Positions 1 to 8,749 of a DNA stretch of 64,000 nt are shown in pieces. Position 1 is the stretch's first letter. Every line of letters begins with the position of its first letter. The translations under genes and the position numbers were made by a program. Origin of the DNA: Actinocrispum wychmicini (GTDB taxonomy: Bacteria; Actinomycetota; Actinomycetes; Mycobacteriales; Pseudonocardiaceae); assembly GCF_004345645.1 (NCBI RefSeq), contig NZ_SLWS01000013.1, forward strand, positions 1-64,000. Direction: 5' to 3'. The notes beneath the pieces were generated by a model. It did no database searches and was not told the origin of the DNA. It worked only from the letters and a program-made list of their open reading frames with translations.

Positions 1-334
1 AAGATCACCAGTTCTACAAGGAGTCCCGCTGTCCTGTCGATCTTGAACTTCACCCGCCTTGCCCCACCAGCAAAATCACTAACTACGCGGCATTGTCTCG
101 GGGTTGGGTCGCGCAGGCGGACCTCTTGACACGCGTGGTTGGGCTTCGCCCAGGTCGGTCGGGAGAGAGAACACGCCAGGCGCACCTATGCGCTAGGCGC
201 GCGCACCCAACCAACACCCCGCTTGCGCTCGACCTGCACCCCCACCACTCTGCCTGCACTCCGTCGGCTCGGCCGGGGCGCTACCGCGATCCCCGACGCG
301 GCCGCCAGGAGGTGTCGCGGCGATGTTGCCGTCA
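1..334. other. left-edge stretch without a supportable gene
   Basis: Short open frames exist here on both strands, but they are rich in Arg, His and Pro, lack a ribosome-binding site and resemble no family, so none is called. The segment lies downstream of the DUF3558 lipoprotein stop at 335. No convincing hairpin terminator was seen. Its left end may belong to a feature outside the window. Confidence 0.5.
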
Positions 335-1369
335 CTACCCGGCTTTGTAAGCCTTTACGGCGGTGATGGCGGTGGCCATCAACGTTGCGCAGTGCTGTCC
401 GGAAACGCGGATGTCGTCGATCAACTGCAGCGGTCCGTCGGAGTAGCCGGGGACCGGGTTCTCCATTCCGACGAACGCGTCGATCGTGCAGTAGTTGTTG
501 TTGCTCGGATCGTCGTCCTGCTGGCTGCCGGGGACACCGTCGATCGTCACGGCGTGCGAACCCGGCATCATGTCGCCCCGTGCGGATTTGCGTGAAATGT
601 AACGAAAGTCGATGACCTGGCGGGTCGAGTCGGTGCTGTCGCGCTTGTCCAGTGACACGTCGCAGCTGTACATCTGCATGTTGCCTGGCTGGAACTTGTG
701 GCCCGGCACGAACATGCCCAAAGCGGCGCAGGGGTCGAGCTTCGCCGCCTTGGTCAGTGGGGACCTGCCTGACGGGGTGCGTGGCATGGGCGGATCCAGG
801 TGGGGCACGGAGGCGTTGGCGATCGCCTCCAGTTCCGCACAGGCGTCCTGCTTCGAATGGATGGTGTAGACCAGCGCCACCGACACTTCGCTGACCAGTG
901 GCACGATGGGCAAGCTGATCGCGCACCGAAGACCCGGATGCTCGGTGCCGGTGTGGCCCGCGATCTGTATCGACTTGTCCGCTCCGATGGTTTGTTCGAC
1001 CGAAGCGGTGATCCGGTTGATGCCCTTGGGTGTGGCTGCCGGCGCGAAATCGACCTCGCACTCGCTGATCGAACGGTACGAATTGCCGAAGTGAGCGGGT
1101 ACGCCCACCGCGTTGATCGCCGCCTCGTCGAGGAAGCCGCATGGATCGTACTGACGGTAACGGTCGAAGGCGCCCAGCATCTTGGCCGCCGTTCCAGGTG
1201 GACCAACGTCGTCTACGATCTGGCTGCGATAGGACGTCGCGGAACCTTGGTCCACTTCGGACCCAAGCGCGTTGCCGGTAACCGCCAGCGTGCACGCCGA
1301 GGTCAATGCGGCGACAACCGCGAGGGCGCTGGCGGTCTGGATGAGTCGGAGGACTTGTCGTCGTCGCAC
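335..1369 (-). CDS. DUF3558-like secreted lipoprotein
   Basis: The predicted 344-residue protein has a short Arg-rich N-region, a hydrophobic stretch and a lipobox-like LTSAC with the lipidated Cys near residue 26. This is followed by the CTLAVTG-type linker seen in DUF3558 lipoproteins of actinobacteria. Cys-containing motifs such as YDPCGFLDEAAI and LDPCAALG fit the DUF3558 repeat. A longer reading starting at 1471 would overlap the CHAT gene stop by 19 bases and adds an implausible N-terminus, so the GTG at 1369 in front of the signal peptide is preferred, although no strong ribosome-binding site is seen. It is the last gene of the subtilase-sigma-CHAT run on the minus strand. Members of this family sit on the outer face of the membrane; their function is unknown. 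Confidence 0.75.
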   Translation of the reverse strand: MRRRQVLRLIQTASALAVVAALTSACTLAVTGNALGSEVDQGSATSYRSQIVDDVGPPGTAAKMLGAFDRYRQYDPCGFLDEAAINAVGVPAHFGNSYRSISECEVDFAPAATPKGINRITASVEQTIGADKSIQIAGHTGTEHPGLRCAISLPIVPLVSEVSVALVYTIHSKQDACAELEAIANASVPHLDPPMPRTPSGRSPLTKAAKLDPCAALGMFVPGHKFQPGNMQMYSCDVSLDKRDSTDSTRQVIDFRYISRKSARGDMMPGSHAVTIDGVPGSQQDDDPSNNNYCTIDAFVGMENPVPGYSDGPLQLIDDIRVSGQHCATLMATAITAVKAYKAG

Positions 1370-1452
1370 TCGGACAGAGTAACGAGTCCAAAGCGGTCCG
1401 TGCCGGGAAGCTGGTCTGTTGTCACCAACCGGCCATTCGCCATCTTCCGCTA

Positions 1453-3933
1453 CTAGGAGGAGCCGAAGCACACGAACGGCATCAAAGGCTGGGTAGTGGT
1501 GGCATCCGCGAGGGCACGGGCTGGGGGTAGGCCATTGACCAAGCCGCGGTGGTACGCGGTCATCACGCCGACGGCTGCGTCGTCGTCGACCGACGCCACG
1601 CTGGACACCACGGTCTTCGTGCCGCTGTAGAGCAGGGCGGCTGTGAAGCCGAGGATTTCGTCGCCGCTACGGACCACGGTCCGGCCGACGTCGCACGACG
1701 ACAGCACGACGTGGGTGGGCGCCGCGTGCAGTTGATGGATGTCGTACGCCATCAGGGGGCCGTCGATCAGGTCCAGCCGGGAGAACAGGACGTTCTCGCG
1801 TTCGTGGTGGCCGTGGGTGGCGAAATGCGCTGTGGTGCAGCCGTCCAGGGCCGTCAGTGTGGAGTGGACTGTCGCGTTTGGACCCATCAGGACCGCGCCG
1901 TCGCCGTACACCTTTGCCAGTTGACGCACTTCGTCGTGGGCGTGCGCCAGGTCCGGGCCGGCCACAAGCAGCCAACGGGTGGGTGATGCCAGTGAGGTTC
2001 CGCGTCTCGCGAGCCAGGTGGAGGCGGACGGTGACACGGTGACCGGTCGGCCGGCCATGTCCGGCAACAGATTCCATGGCACGGACGACAGTGACCCGGT
2101 GGGCACGACCACCACGTCCGAGTCGCCGATCAACGGCCGCAGTGGCGCCACCAACTCGGAGGTGAGCGCGGCCACTTGACGGCCCACCGAGGTCCGGATC
2201 ACCCGGTCCAGGGCGGTCGGCAGGGTCCGGCCGCACAACGCGTTCAGGTCGCTGTGCAACTTCGCCAACGACTCGGAAACCGTTGCCAGCGAACCAAGTC
2301 GCACCAACCGTGCCCGTTGGGACGTGACCACGAGGGCGCACAGCCGGCCGTGCGCGGACGCGTAGCTGATCATGACGGTGTCGGTGCCGAGAGCGGCACG
2401 GACGTTCGCGAACGACGCTTCGGTGTCGTGTACTCCGGTGCCTTCGGCCTGCCAGCCACGCGCCCGGATCTCCCGTTCCAGTTGGGCACATCGCCGCCGG
2501 GCCTCGGGGTCCGGCCGGCCGCCGAGTTCGGCCACCCGGACCTGGTGGGCCAGCTGCCGCAGCTCGGCGACGGCCTCGACGGTCGCGGAGTCGGCGGGCG
2601 GGCGGACCGGCTCGAACCGGAACGCCTGCGCGCGGGACCGTTCCAGCCAGCCGAACACCTCGGCCGGGCCACCGTGGTCCAACGCCGCCGTCAGGCCGGC
2701 GGTCGCCAGCTCACGGCCGAGTACGGTCGTGCTGGTCCGCAGGTCCAGGCTGCCGATCCGGCTGCGATGGTCCCGCAACGCGGCCAGGCCGGCGCGGGCA
2801 TGCGTGAAAGTCGCGGTCCGGTCGCCGGCGGCCGCGCCCAGTTCGGCCAACGCGAGGTGCCGCATCAACCTGGTCTCCAGCAACGACTTTGAGCCGCTGC
2901 GGGTTCGGATGTGGTCGCGGGCGGCGGCCAGGTCGTCACGCTGGATGTACGCCCGCGCGGCCACCAGACCCGCGGCCTCGGCGTCGTTGTCCAGGCCGAG
3001 CTTGCCCAACCGTTCGGCGAGCACCGCCGCGTGCGTGGCGACGGCACCGAGGCGTTTCCCGGCGGCGAACTCCGCCCGGACCCGGGTCGCGGCGGCCACC
3101 GCGGCCCAGGTTTCGTTGCCACGCCGCCGAAACCGCCCCTCCGCCCGGTTGGCCCAGGTCCGCGCCGCGGCCAGGTCGTCGGCGGCGAGGGCGGCGTGGG
3201 CACGGGTCAGCTGGGCCTCGGCGTGCTCCTGGTCCATCCGGATCCGGGGGAACGCGTCCAACGCGAAGTCCAGCTCGGTCGCTGCATCCCGATGCAGGCC
3301 CGCTGCCAGCAACGCCCTGGCGCGTTCGACCGCGACCACGGCGAGCATGCCGTCCGCGTACTTCTCGTACAGCGCGCGTGCGCTGTCGAAATCCCGCAGC
3401 GCGGCGGGAATGTTCCCGGCCAGCAGCTCACACGAGCCGCGGCCGTGGATCGCCTTGGCCACCAGGCGCGGCAACTCCAGCTCACGGCCGAGCCGTTCAC
3501 ACCGGTCCAGATCGGCCAACGCGGGCGTCACCCGCCCGGCGATCTGGTGCAGCATCGCCCGGTTCAGCAGCGTCCTGGCCAGCACAGTGCGTTCCCGGCG
3601 CAGCAACGGGATCGCCTGGTCCAGGCACGTCAACGCGTCGCCCATCCGGCCCACGAGCACCAGCAACAACCCACGTTGCTGCAACAACAAGCCCCTGGTG
3701 GCCGGCGTGGCCTTCGCTTCGGCCTCGTCGAGCAACGCGAAGCCACGCTCGGTGTTGCCCAACGCGGCCTCGGCGGCGGCGAGACTGTTCAGCAGCCGGA
3801 CGGCCATCGCCGGCTCGTCGGCGGGCACTAGTTTCAGGCCGGCCCGCAGGGCACGCGCACCAAGCAGGGGCCGGCCGCGGTTGAGCGCGTCCAAGCCCCG
3901 CTGGTGCAGGGCCAGGACACGGTCGAGCGACAC
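1453..3933 (-). CDS. TPR-repeat CHAT-domain protease
   Basis: The 826-residue protein has an N-terminal two-thirds of Ala/Leu-rich helical hairpins typical of TPR repeats (about residues 1-430) and a C-terminal CHAT domain (about 540-826). The caspase-like dyad is visible as His in AHFATHGHH and Cys in VVLSSCDVG. CHAT proteases share the separase/caspase fold and, in characterised bacterial cases, cleave partner proteins after activation. There is no signal peptide, so it should be cytosolic. The GTG start follows the stop of the small upstream gene by 12 bases, which argues for one transcript with the sigma factor and subtilase. The TPR part is the likely sensor or partner-binding surface. 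The family call is firm; the substrate is unknown. Confidence 0.92.
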   Translation of the reverse strand: MSLDRVLALHQRGLDALNRGRPLLGARALRAGLKLVPADEPAMAVRLLNSLAAAEAALGNTERGFALLDEAEAKATPATRGLLLQQRGLLLVLVGRMGDALTCLDQAIPLLRRERTVLARTLLNRAMLHQIAGRVTPALADLDRCERLGRELELPRLVAKAIHGRGSCELLAGNIPAALRDFDSARALYEKYADGMLAVVAVERARALLAAGLHRDAATELDFALDAFPRIRMDQEHAEAQLTRAHAALAADDLAAARTWANRAEGRFRRRGNETWAAVAAATRVRAEFAAGKRLGAVATHAAVLAERLGKLGLDNDAEAAGLVAARAYIQRDDLAAARDHIRTRSGSKSLLETRLMRHLALAELGAAAGDRTATFTHARAGLAALRDHRSRIGSLDLRTSTTVLGRELATAGLTAALDHGGPAEVFGWLERSRAQAFRFEPVRPPADSATVEAVAELRQLAHQVRVAELGGRPDPEARRRCAQLEREIRARGWQAEGTGVHDTEASFANVRAALGTDTVMISYASAHGRLCALVVTSQRARLVRLGSLATVSESLAKLHSDLNALCGRTLPTALDRVIRTSVGRQVAALTSELVAPLRPLIGDSDVVVVPTGSLSSVPWNLLPDMAGRPVTVSPSASTWLARRGTSLASPTRWLLVAGPDLAHAHDEVRQLAKVYGDGAVLMGPNATVHSTLTALDGCTTAHFATHGHHERENVLFSRLDLIDGPLMAYDIHQLHAAPTHVVLSSCDVGRTVVRSGDEILGFTAALLYSGTKTVVSSVASVDDDAAVGVMTAYHRGLVNGLPPARALADATTTQPLMPFVCFGSS

Positions 3934-3945
3934 GCGCCAAGTAGA

Positions 3946-4422
3946 TCAGAGAGAGATGGCCGGTGTCGTCACGGTCCTGGTCGTGCCGTCCGGCCGGACC
4001 ACCAGCTGCGCGAACCCCGGCTGAACCGTGTCCAGCACGAACCGGCCGTCCTCATCGGACACTGTGGCCATCTGGGTGCCGTCGGTGCGTTCGGTGCGCA
4101 GCTCGATCGGGTGGCAGCCGGCCGGGGTCAGCCAGCCGTCCACCCGGATCGTGCCGTCCTGGTTCTGCCGGATGCTCACCATGATCGTCAACGACTCGCT
4201 GTCGAACGTGATCAGCCGTGACTGTTCGTCACCCCTGGCCAACGCGGGCTCGCTCAGCTCGGTCAGCCGCATCACCTCGAGGTCCACGTTCTCCAGTTCG
4301 ACCGCGAACTTGATCTGGTCGACCAAGGCCGACGGCATCGGGTCGACCGCGGTCCACATGTCCCTGACGCCGGCCAGGACGGCGGTGTCCAGCTCGTCCA
4401 TGGGCTCGTCCGGCGAGGTCAC
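3946..4422 (-). CDS. small protein with C-terminal beta-sandwich, sigma-linked
   Basis: The 158-residue protein is read from a GTG at 4422, preceded by GAGAGGGGAAG and lying 16 bases after the sigma factor stop; the longer open frame upstream overlaps the sigma gene and looks spurious. The N-terminal half is acidic and helical (LDTAVLAGVRDMWTAVD). The C-terminal half (TIRVDGWLTPAG to the end) has the alternating pattern of a carboxypeptidase-regulatory-like or Ig-like beta-sandwich. It sits between the sigma factor and the CHAT gene. An adaptor or anti-sigma role is possible from position alone. I do not recognise a named family. Confidence 0.75.
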   Translation of the reverse strand: MTSPDEPMDELDTAVLAGVRDMWTAVDPMPSALVDQIKFAVELENVDLEVMRLTELSEPALARGDEQSRLITFDSESLTIMVSIRQNQDGTIRVDGWLTPAGCHPIELRTERTDGTQMATVSDEDGRFVLDTVQPGFAQLVVRPDGTTRTVTTPAISL

Positions 4423-4438
4423 AGCACTTCCCCTCTCA

Positions 4439-5014
4439 TCAGCGGAAGTCCGGGTGCAGGACGTCACGGAGCTTGGCCAGGCACCGGCCGCGGGTCGGGC
4501 CGATGCTGCCCCGCGGCATGCCGAGGGCGACACTGACCACGTCGTAGTCCGGCCGGCGGGTGAACGCGATGATCCGCAGCAACTGCTGGCAGCGCTCGGA
4601 AAGCTGGCCGACCGCGTGCCACAGCATCCGCCTGCGCTCCTGGGTGACCCGCTGCTCCTCCGGGGTCGGCGCGGCGTCCGGCAGGTCGGCGAACAGCACG
4701 TCCTTGGCGGGCAGCTCCATCCGGCCGGCGTTGCGCACCCGCCACGCCTCCCGCCGGGTGACGGTGACCAGCCAGCTGGTCAACGCCACCGGCGTCCGGA
4801 TCTCGCGCAGCGACCCGAGCAGCTTCAGCCAGGCCGTCTGCACGATGTCGCTGCTGGTGTCCCGGTCCAGTCCCTGCCCACGGGCGATATGCCAGAGCAA
4901 CGGGGTGAGCTCGTCCACCAGCTCACCCAGGCTCTTGTTGTCACCGTCGCGCGCGGCTTCCAGCAGGTCCGCGATCCGGGCGTGGTGCAGCGAGGTGTCC
5001 GGCATGTCACCCAT
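4439..5014 (-). CDS. ECF-type sigma factor
   Basis: A 191-residue sigma-70 family protein. Region 2 is seen in LLWHIARGQGLDRDTSSDIVQ and TAWLKLLGSL. Region 4 is seen in LSERCQQLLRIIAF and MPRGSIGPTRGRCLAKLR, where the GSIGPTRGR stretch is the usual ECF recognition helix. The ATG at 5014 overlaps the subtilase stop by 8 bases and is preceded by AGGAAG at good spacing; an internal ATG at 5005 lacks this. Translational coupling to the subtilase and proximity to the CHAT protease suggest a dedicated regulator of this cluster. No classical zinc-finger anti-sigma gene is adjacent. Confidence 0.93.
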   Translation of the reverse strand: MGDMPDTSLHHARIADLLEAARDGDNKSLGELVDELTPLLWHIARGQGLDRDTSSDIVQTAWLKLLGSLREIRTPVALTSWLVTVTRREAWRVRNAGRMELPAKDVLFADLPDAAPTPEEQRVTQERRRMLWHAVGQLSERCQQLLRIIAFTRRPDYDVVSVALGMPRGSIGPTRGRCLAKLRDVLHPDFR

Positions 5015-6563
5015 CAGCTTCCTGTAACGCCATCCGCACCCGCTGCGCCGCCGTCGTCCTGTCCACGGCCTTCAACCCGAGCGACGGGTCCTTCCGGGCC
5101 ACGCGGATCAGCGCGGCGGTGATCTCCGCGGCGGCCAGCGGCGCCGCGAACGACGTGCCGTCCCAGACCGCGAACCCGGCACGGTAGTCGTCCGCGTCCA
5201 GCGACGCCCGGTCGGCGGCTGGTTCCAGGTCTGCGGTCACGGAACCCTGTACGTCCTTGGGGAACGTGCTGACCACCGCGGCTCCCGTGGCCCAGGACCG
5301 CACCCACGGCGCCTCGTTGGAGAACACCGCCTTGGTGGTGTTGGGGTTCAACGCGCCCACGCTCAACACCTGCGCGCCCAGGCCGTTCTCCGGCCGTTCG
5401 GCCAGCGCGGCCGGGTAGAACCGTCTCGTGGTGGCGTCGTTGCCGGCCGCGGCCACGACGAGGACACCCAGCTCCCGCAGCCGGTCGATGACCTCGACCA
5501 GGTGACCCGTGAAGCCCTGCGGGTCCGCGGTCTCGTCGAAGTAGCCCAGCGACAGGGACACGACGTCGACCATGTCCTCCGGGTCGCCGCCGTTCTGCGC
5601 GTTCTCGACCCGTTCGACCAGGCGCCACAACGCGAGCAGCACGTCGCCTTCGTACGCCACGCCGTCGCTGTGCAGGACACGGATCGACAGCACGTTCGCG
5701 TCCGGCGCGACCTGGCGGATGATGCCGGCGATGAACGTGCCGTGGCCGGTGTCCTTGTCCACCTCGCCGACCAGCGGGTTGTCCGTGACCGGCGCGTCCC
5801 AGTAGTCCCGCAGGACCTGTGTCGGCGTGATGTCGGCGGTCGTCTCCTCCTGGGTGCGGATGGCGTCCTGCACCTCGGGGAACACCTGCAGGAACCCGTC
5901 CGGCGCCGGCGGGTTCTCCCGGTCGGGCAGGTCGAACCAGTCGTTCGGGCCGATGCCGGTGTCCAGGATGGCGATCACCGGGCGGCGGTCCAGGTCCTGG
6001 CGCGGCGGCGGGGGCGTGAACAGCGCCACCGGGATCCGCCCGGTCGTGCCGGTCCGGACGTAGCCGCCGCCGGTCGGGGCGCCGCTGGCCTCCCACGGCG
6101 TCCCTCCGATGTCGACAGTGCCGAACAGCAGGTGCTCCACGGAAAGGTCGCCGGCGAAGTCCTTGGTGGCGTCGTGTGCGCGCAGCACCTGCAGGCACTG
6201 CCAGCCGTCGACCTTGACCGGTGTGCCGGCGTCTTTGCGTGTCCGGACGGCCACCGGGCGTGGCCCCTTGACGCAGTGCTCCTTCTCCGCGTCGACCAGT
6301 TCCAGGTTCAGCTGCTCGGCGAGCACCTTGTTGATCCGGGTGACCTTGTCCCGGTCCCGCGCGACGTCCTGGGGGACGAGGATCGTGCCGATCCGGTACG
6401 CGGTGGACCGCGGCGTCGGTTCGGTCGGCGCCACCACGGCCTCGATCGGGTTCAGGACCCGGGCGCCGTGCCTGGCCAATAGATGTTGGGGCACCTCAGG
6501 TGCCGCACTCCCGTCGTCCGGGCCGAAGGGCTCGACATCGCACTGGACGAACTTGACCACCAT
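5007..6563 (-). CDS. cytosolic S8 family subtilisin-like protease
   Basis: The 518-residue protein carries a complete subtilase triad: Asp in AILDTGIG, His in DTGHGTFIAG and Ser in WDGTSFAAP, with the oxyanion Asn in AAAGND. There is no signal peptide; the N-terminal roughly 200 residues form an unfamiliar domain ending in a proline-rich linker before the catalytic core. The ATG at 6563 is preceded by GGGGAGAAG, whereas the upstream GTG at 6578 lies within that ribosome-binding region. It is the first gene of the run leading to the ECF sigma factor, the beta-sandwich protein and the CHAT protease. An intracellular subtilase next to a CHAT protease suggests a proteolytic relay rather than nutrient scavenging. 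Confidence 0.93.
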   Translation of the reverse strand: MVVKFVQCDVEPFGPDDGSAAPEVPQHLLARHGARVLNPIEAVVAPTEPTPRSTAYRIGTILVPQDVARDRDKVTRINKVLAEQLNLELVDAEKEHCVKGPRPVAVRTRKDAGTPVKVDGWQCLQVLRAHDATKDFAGDLSVEHLLFGTVDIGGTPWEASGAPTGGGYVRTGTTGRIPVALFTPPPPRQDLDRRPVIAILDTGIGPNDWFDLPDRENPPAPDGFLQVFPEVQDAIRTQEETTADITPTQVLRDYWDAPVTDNPLVGEVDKDTGHGTFIAGIIRQVAPDANVLSIRVLHSDGVAYEGDVLLALWRLVERVENAQNGGDPEDMVDVVSLSLGYFDETADPQGFTGHLVEVIDRLRELGVLVVAAAGNDATTRRFYPAALAERPENGLGAQVLSVGALNPNTTKAVFSNEAPWVRSWATGAAVVSTFPKDVQGSVTADLEPAADRASLDADDYRAGFAVWDGTSFAAPLAAAEITAALIRVARKDPSLGLKAVDRTTAAQRVRMALQEADG

Positions 6564-6633
6564 GTAGCTTCTCCCCACTCGGGTCGCTGTACCACAGGTG
6601 CACGATTGTGGCGGTCAGATACATCCGGGTTCG

Positions 6634-7434
6634 TCACGAAGTCATCACGGCGTGTCGTTTGGCCCGCTCGGCCAACTGGGCCTGAAGCGTGAAGAACGTG
6701 TCCGCCGCCCGGATCCCGATCCACCGCGGCGGCAGGACTTCCTTGGGCAGCCCCGGATCCAGGTACGGCAGCCGGCGCCAGTCGGTGAGCAGACGCACGT
6801 AGTCGGCGAACGCCTCGCGGTCGGTGCGTGGCCTGCGCCTGCTGTGCGCGCGCACGAAGTCCTCGTAAAGCCGTTCCAATTGGTCCAGGTCCCACCACAG
6901 CCGGATCTTCGTCCGCAGGTCGCCGAACGCGAGGTGATCACTGTGGAACAGGTCGGCGTACCGGGCCAAGTCCAAGCGCCGCAACATGTCCTCGGTGGTG
7001 TCCCGCAGGTTGGCCGGTGCGATCCACACGCCCGGTGTGGTCGTGCCGAACCCGAGCCTGGTGAGCTGCGTGCGCAGCAGGTGCCGTTTGTAGCGTTCGG
7101 ACTCCGGCACCGAGAACACGGCCAGTAGCCAGCCGTCGGCGAGCGTGGCCCGGTCCCGCTGGAAGATCCGGTGGTCGCCCTCGCGGAGGATCGCCTCGGC
7201 CTCAGTGGACAGTTGGTACCCGGCCACGGACTTCCGTACCGGCTCAAGCATTCCCCGGCGTTTGAGCCGCGAGATGGAGCTGCGTACGGCCGGTTCGTCG
7301 ACGTTCAGGTCGGCCAGCAGGCTGATGATCCGGGCGACCGACATCCACCCGCCGGTCTCCCGTGCGTAGAGGCCGTACACGGTCACGATGAGATGCCGCG
7401 GTTGCACTGTTTCGGGTACGGCCGTCACGTGCAC
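6634..7434 (-). CDS. PaaX family transcriptional regulator
   Basis: The 266-residue protein has an N-terminal winged helix (MSVARIISLLADLNVDEPAVRSSISRLKRRG) followed by the PaaX middle and C-terminal domains (WLLAVFSVPESERYKRHLLR, GVWIAPANL). This is the layout of PaaX, the phenylacetyl-CoA-responsive repressor; many actinobacterial relatives have other ligands. No phenylacetate catabolic genes are nearby, so the ligand cannot be inferred. It begins 10 bases after the TetR stop and probably shares the SGNH hydrolase-TetR transcript. Confidence 0.88.
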   Translation of the reverse strand: MHVTAVPETVQPRHLIVTVYGLYARETGGWMSVARIISLLADLNVDEPAVRSSISRLKRRGMLEPVRKSVAGYQLSTEAEAILREGDHRIFQRDRATLADGWLLAVFSVPESERYKRHLLRTQLTRLGFGTTTPGVWIAPANLRDTTEDMLRRLDLARYADLFHSDHLAFGDLRTKIRLWWDLDQLERLYEDFVRAHSRRRPRTDREAFADYVRLLTDWRRLPYLDPGLPKEVLPPRWIGIRAADTFFTLQAQLAERAKRHAVMTS

Positions 7435-7444
7435 ACGATAGCGA

Positions 7445-7882
7445 TCAGTGCAGGTGGACGTCCAACATGTCGTCCAGCGAGTCCGCCAGGCGCATGTGCA
7501 CCAGGCCGTACAGCGACGCCCACAGCGGCGCGGCGGCCACCTCGGCGGGGACCCTGGCCCGGAACTGCCCGAACACTGTCGTGTTCATCGGATCCAGCTG
7601 GAACATCAGCGCGTACAACGCCGGTTCCGCCCGTGCGAAGTCCATATAGGACTGACAGGTGGCCCGCAGCCCGCCCGCGGCCATCCGTTCGGACAGCATG
7701 CTGAAACCGGTCGCGGCCATGGCGGACAGCAGGGCGGCCCGGTTCGGGAAGTGCCGCAACGGCGCGCCGTGCGACACACCGACATCCCTGGCCACCCGCC
7801 GCAGGGTGACGGCCTCGACGCCTTCGTCGGCCAGCAGGGCGAGCGCGCGGGCGATCAGGCGTTGCCGGGTACCGTCTGGCAT
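7445..7882 (-). CDS. TetR family regulator
   Basis: The N-terminal helix-turn-helix is clear: ALALLADEGVEAVTLRRVARDVGVSHGAPLRHFPN. The C-terminal part resembles TetR_C domains (YALMFQLDP). The ATG at 7882 gives 145 residues and overlaps the end of the SGNH hydrolase gene by 28 bases. A longer reading to 7975 would add a Pro/Arg-rich tail buried in the hydrolase gene and is rejected. Position in an operon behind a 15-bp palindrome (8679-8693) suggests autoregulation. The protein is short for TetR (usual about 190), so its ligand domain is compact. Confidence 0.85.
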   Translation of the reverse strand: MPDGTRQRLIARALALLADEGVEAVTLRRVARDVGVSHGAPLRHFPNRAALLSAMAATGFSMLSERMAAGGLRATCQSYMDFARAEPALYALMFQLDPMNTTVFGQFRARVPAEVAAAPLWASLYGLVHMRLADSLDDMLDVHLH

Positions 7883-8649
7883 ACCGGCAGCAGCTCCGGG
7901 CGTTTCGGCAGGATCCCGTCGCCGGGTTGACGGCCGATGAGGCGGTTGCGGATCCGGCCGCGGACGACCGGCCACACCTGCTGGTACAGCCAGCGGGCGT
8001 GCGCGGTCATGGTCAGCGGCGCCGGTTTGCCGGGCAACGGCTCCAGCCAGGACTCGTCGTGCGGGACGCCCAAGCTGCCCAGCAGGTGCGCGGCGAGCCG
8101 GCGGTGGCCGTGCTCGGCCAGGTGCAGGCGGTCCGGGCCGAAGTAGCGCAGGTCCTGCACGGCGGGGTCCGGCCAGAGGTCCACGAGCACGGCGCCGTAG
8201 CTGACCGCCGCCTCACGGATCGACGCGTTCAACGCCTCGATGCGGGGACGCATGCGCCAGCCGAAGGGCATCCGCTGGGACACGTCGCTCAACGTGAAGA
8301 CGACGACCGTGGGAGCGAGCGAGGTCAGCGCCTTGATCGCGTGGTCGACGCGCCGGGCCACGGTTCGCTCGGTCCAGCCGCGCGACATGATGTCGTTGCC
8401 GCCGCCGAACAACGCGACCAGGTCGGGCCGCAGCTCGGTGGCGGCCGGGATCTGCTCGGCGATGATCTGGTCCAGCCGACGGCCCCGGATGCCCAGGTTG
8501 GCGTACCGGAAGTCGGGGTTGTCCGCGGCGAGGCGGTCGGCGACCAGGTCGGCCCAGCCCCGGTAGACACCGCCCTGTGGGTAGGGGTCGTCGATGCCTT
8601 CGGTGCAGCTGTCGCCCAGGGCGACGAAGCGCTCAGCTTTGTATCGCAT
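7855..8649 (-). CDS. SGNH/GDSL family hydrolase
   Basis: A 264-residue esterase/lipase-like protein. Block I is ALGDSCTEG with the nucleophilic Ser, block III is FGGGND, and block V is DRLHLAEHGH carrying the catalytic Asp and His. No signal peptide is present, so it is probably intracellular. It is the first gene of a minus-strand run with TetR and PaaX genes, transcribed from a promoter overlapping the palindrome at 8679-8693. The acyl substrate cannot be told from sequence. Confidence 0.92.
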   Translation of the reverse strand: MRYKAERFVALGDSCTEGIDDPYPQGGVYRGWADLVADRLAADNPDFRYANLGIRGRRLDQIIAEQIPAATELRPDLVALFGGGNDIMSRGWTERTVARRVDHAIKALTSLAPTVVVFTLSDVSQRMPFGWRMRPRIEALNASIREAAVSYGAVLVDLWPDPAVQDLRYFGPDRLHLAEHGHRRLAAHLLGSLGVPHDESWLEPLPGKPAPLTMTAHARWLYQQVWPVVRGRIRNRLIGRQPGDGILPKRPELLPVCQTVPGNA

Positions 8650-8678
8650 TCAGATCCCGGTAACCTAGAGTTCACGTT

Positions 8679-8693
8679 GTAGACAGTGTCTAC
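8679..8693. promoter_or_regulatory. 15-bp palindromic operator before the SGNH-tetR run
   Basis: GTAGACA-G-TGTCTAC is a perfect inverted repeat with 7-bp arms, lying 30 bases upstream of the SGNH hydrolase start. A TAGGTT -10-like box lies between it and the gene, so bound protein would block transcription. The arms match the kind of site used by TetR repressors, and the TetR gene is the second gene of the operon. Confidence 0.7.
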
Positions 8694-8749
8694 CACGGTT
8701 CCGGCATTGAGGCCAGGAACCGGCCGGAATTCGCCGTAGGGTTCGGGTC

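Noticed and set aside
2372..4024. 550-residue plus-strand frame
   Set aside because: Ser/Arg/Ala-rich antisense of the TPR-CHAT gene with no ribosome-binding site.
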